Assembly: GCA_017615545.1 (NCBI GenBank)
Contig: JAFZZY010000045.1
Coordinates: 1 to 44,454 of the forward strand
Length of the DNA: 44,454 nt
Source: Lachnospiraceae bacterium
GTDB taxonomy: Bacteria; Bacillota; Clostridia; Lachnospirales; Lachnospiraceae
Direction: 5' to 3'
This document shows, one piece after another, positions 43,197 to 44,454 of this stretch; position 1 is the stretch's first letter, and each line of letters begins with the position of its first letter. The notes under the pieces are model-generated. The model was not told the origin of the DNA and made no database searches. It saw nothing but the letters and a program-made list of their open reading frames with translations. The position numbers were made by a program, and so were the translations under genes.

Positions 43197-43640
43197 ATGG
43201 ACCAAAAGATCATTGAGTTTTTAATACGCGCGAAGCAGGCGACCTACGCAGGTAAAGGCGCGGAGACGACATCGACCCGGCCGGGATCGCACGACCTGAT
43301 CTATCGAGAAGGGGATTGGATGTATTATGACACCTATCTGGGCGGAGGCAAATTTGCCGGAGAGGAAGCCATATGGATCCGGGAGGTTCCCGTGTGGAGC
43401 ATGAATTATGTGGGGCGCGTCACTGGCGCGAACTTCAGCGGCGATTTTTTGAAGGAAGCGTTGCTGCGGGTTCCGTTTAATAAGCCGTACAGAGGCCCGG
43501 CACAGTACACGAACGGCGACTATTCGTACGAATGCGAGGTTTCCGGCGAATTCGACTGGTTTCAGGGAACGGAGCTCATCCGTTACAAAGGTGAAGTGAT
43601 CTACGAGTGCTGCTTCCACGGCGGCCTGATACAGCAGTAG
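43197..43640 (+). CDS. DUF5680 domain protein
   Basis: A 147-residue soluble protein that matches the DUF5680 pattern as I know it: an N-terminal FLIRAKQATYAG, HDLIYREGDWMYYDTYLGGGKF, EEAIWIREVPVWSMNYVGRV, and a C-terminal ECCFHGGLI. No function is established for this family to my knowledge. AGAGAGG precedes the start. It stands alone between the repeat region and a hairpin. Confidence 0.8.
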   Translation: MDQKIIEFLIRAKQATYAGKGAETTSTRPGSHDLIYREGDWMYYDTYLGGGKFAGEEAIWIREVPVWSMNYVGRVTGANFSGDFLKEALLRVPFNKPYRGPAQYTNGDYSYECEVSGEFDWFQGTELIRYKGEVIYECCFHGGLIQQ

Positions 43641-43649
43641 ATATGTGTG

Positions 43650-43684
43650 AACTAAGCTAAGGGGAGGCCTCCTTAGTTTAGTTT
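43650..43684 (+). terminator. Hairpin after the DUF5680 gene
   Basis: AACTAAGCTAAGGGGAGG (43650-43667) pairs with CCTCCTTAGTTTAGTT (43669-43684) with a small bulge. It may terminate transcription, although no long T-run follows. Confidence 0.55.
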
Positions 43685-43726
43685 GGGAGGCCGAAACCAT
43701 TTGTGACTTCCCGGAAAGGATGAACC

Positions 43727-44422
43727 ATGGATGCAAAACGTGGATTTGTGCCGGAGGATGCACGCAATTTTTCGCCGCAGGCGCTGGAAACGATGCGGCA
43801 GGCGTCGCGGCACATCTGTTATCTGATCGATGAGGGGTATGACCTGAAGTCTGCGTCGACCTTCGTCGGAAATCATTTTATGCTGTCCGAGCGGCAACGT
43901 CTCGCGGTGGTGCGAAGCATTGACCCAAAAGAGGTACTGGAGGCGCGAAAAACGAAGGAACTGGAAACGGTTGCCGGCGGCGAGGTCTGGATCGACGGCT
44001 TCAACACGATCATTACACTGGAAGTCCTGCTCAGCGACTCCGTGTTGCTGACCTGCATGGACGGCACCATCCGCGACCTGGCGTCGCTGCGCGGAACGTA
44101 CAGGATCATTCCGGAGACGGAGCAGGCGGTCCGGATGTTGTTTGAGACTTTGCAGGAAATGAACGTGGAGACCGCGCACATCCTGCTGGACGAGCCCGTC
44201 TCGAACTCCGGGCGTCTTAAGACGCTGATCGCTGAGATCGGAGAGGAGTACCGCGTCCGCCCGGACATCCGCATCCTGCGGGATGTCGACCGCGCGCTGT
44301 GGGACTGCGCGAACGTCATCACCTCCGACTCCATTATCCTGGATCACTGCATCAGTTGGGTGAACCTGATGAAGCGCTGTTTGGAGAAACACCCGATCAA
44401 AACATACCAAGTCTGGGGGTAA
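43727..44422 (+). CDS. DUF434/DUF5616 domain protein
   Basis: A 231-residue protein with an N-terminal DUF434-like segment (ICYLIDEGYDLKSASTFVGN, then LSERQRLAVVRS) and a DUF5616-like part (EVWIDGFNTIITLEVLL, DGTIRDLASLRGTYR, LLDEPVSNSGRL, ITSDSIILDH). Conserved Asp residues in the last part recall PIN/NYN-type nuclease folds, but I cannot assign an activity. GGAAAGGA lies about 7 nt before ATG 43727. It ends 32 nt before the window end; those last bases show nothing. Confidence 0.78.
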   Translation: MDAKRGFVPEDARNFSPQALETMRQASRHICYLIDEGYDLKSASTFVGNHFMLSERQRLAVVRSIDPKEVLEARKTKELETVAGGEVWIDGFNTIITLEVLLSDSVLLTCMDGTIRDLASLRGTYRIIPETEQAVRMLFETLQEMNVETAHILLDEPVSNSGRLKTLIAEIGEEYRVRPDIRILRDVDRALWDCANVITSDSIILDHCISWVNLMKRCLEKHPIKTYQVWG

Positions 44423-44454
44423 AATATCAGTTCGATTAACCACAGGCCCGTCGG

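Overview
The window looks like chromosomal DNA of an anaerobic, fibre-degrading member of the Clostridia (Bacillota). Pointers are strong Shine-Dalgarno sites, sigma-A type promoters, a threonyl T-box leader of the Gram-positive type, many lipoproteins with long Thr/Pro/Glu/Ser linkers, intracellular GH51 and GH8 enzymes for arabinoxylan fragments, and serpins, which in bacteria are known from gut and cellulolytic Clostridia. The genus cannot be named from sequence alone. I see no tRNA, rRNA, CRISPR array, integrase or transposase.

Layout. 1-4353: a structured, gene-free leader with a promoter and repeated boxes, a LacI-type sensor fused to a LytTR DNA-binding domain, a GH51 arabinofuranosidase and a small Cys-rich protein. 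4354-5435: about 1.1 kb without genes, mostly two related ~410-bp imperfect palindromes in inverted orientation. 5436-9999: a five-gene run (PAP2 phosphatase, YkgJ-type Cys-cluster protein, PTS enzyme I, adenine phosphoribosyltransferase, LysR regulator). 10091-13526: a degenerate plasmid-Rep-like protein, metF (minus), a GH8 exo-oligoxylanase and an XRE regulator (minus). 13733-19131 (minus): three tightly packed secreted serpin lipoproteins with different reactive loops. 19343-21852: an ABC ATPase and exporter. 21861-27874: T-box, thrS, araD, transaldolase and transketolase. 27991-34345: histidine phosphatase, type II topoisomerase subunits B and A, and a secreted trigger-factor-like foldase. 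34414-38125: a TetR regulator divergent from a MacB/FtsX-type ABC transporter. 38187-41370 (minus): two paralogous SGNH-hydrolase lipoproteins, one apparently without its catalytic residues. 41623-44422: a hemolysin-III family protein, a perfect-period array of 73-bp hairpin repeats, then DUF5680 and DUF434 proteins.

How the genes may work together. GH51 (arabinose release) and GH8 (xylose release from short xylo-oligomers) lack signal peptides and would act on imported oligosaccharides. AraD, transaldolase and transketolase would carry the pentoses into central metabolism. The LacI-LytTR protein next to GH51 is a plausible pentose-responsive regulator, and its upstream region carries two pairs of 9-bp boxes, each with a 21-bp period, the geometry expected for LytTR proteins. 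Serpins, SGNH proteins and the PPIase are surface lipoproteins, probably for work at, or protection of, the cell surface.

The most unusual items are the paired foldback units (4531-5340), the 73-bp hairpin array (42364-42940), the LacI-LytTR fusion with its box array, the serpin triplet, the SGNH pseudo-enzyme and the Rep-like protein without its HUH motif. All family assignments are from motif reading, without database searches.
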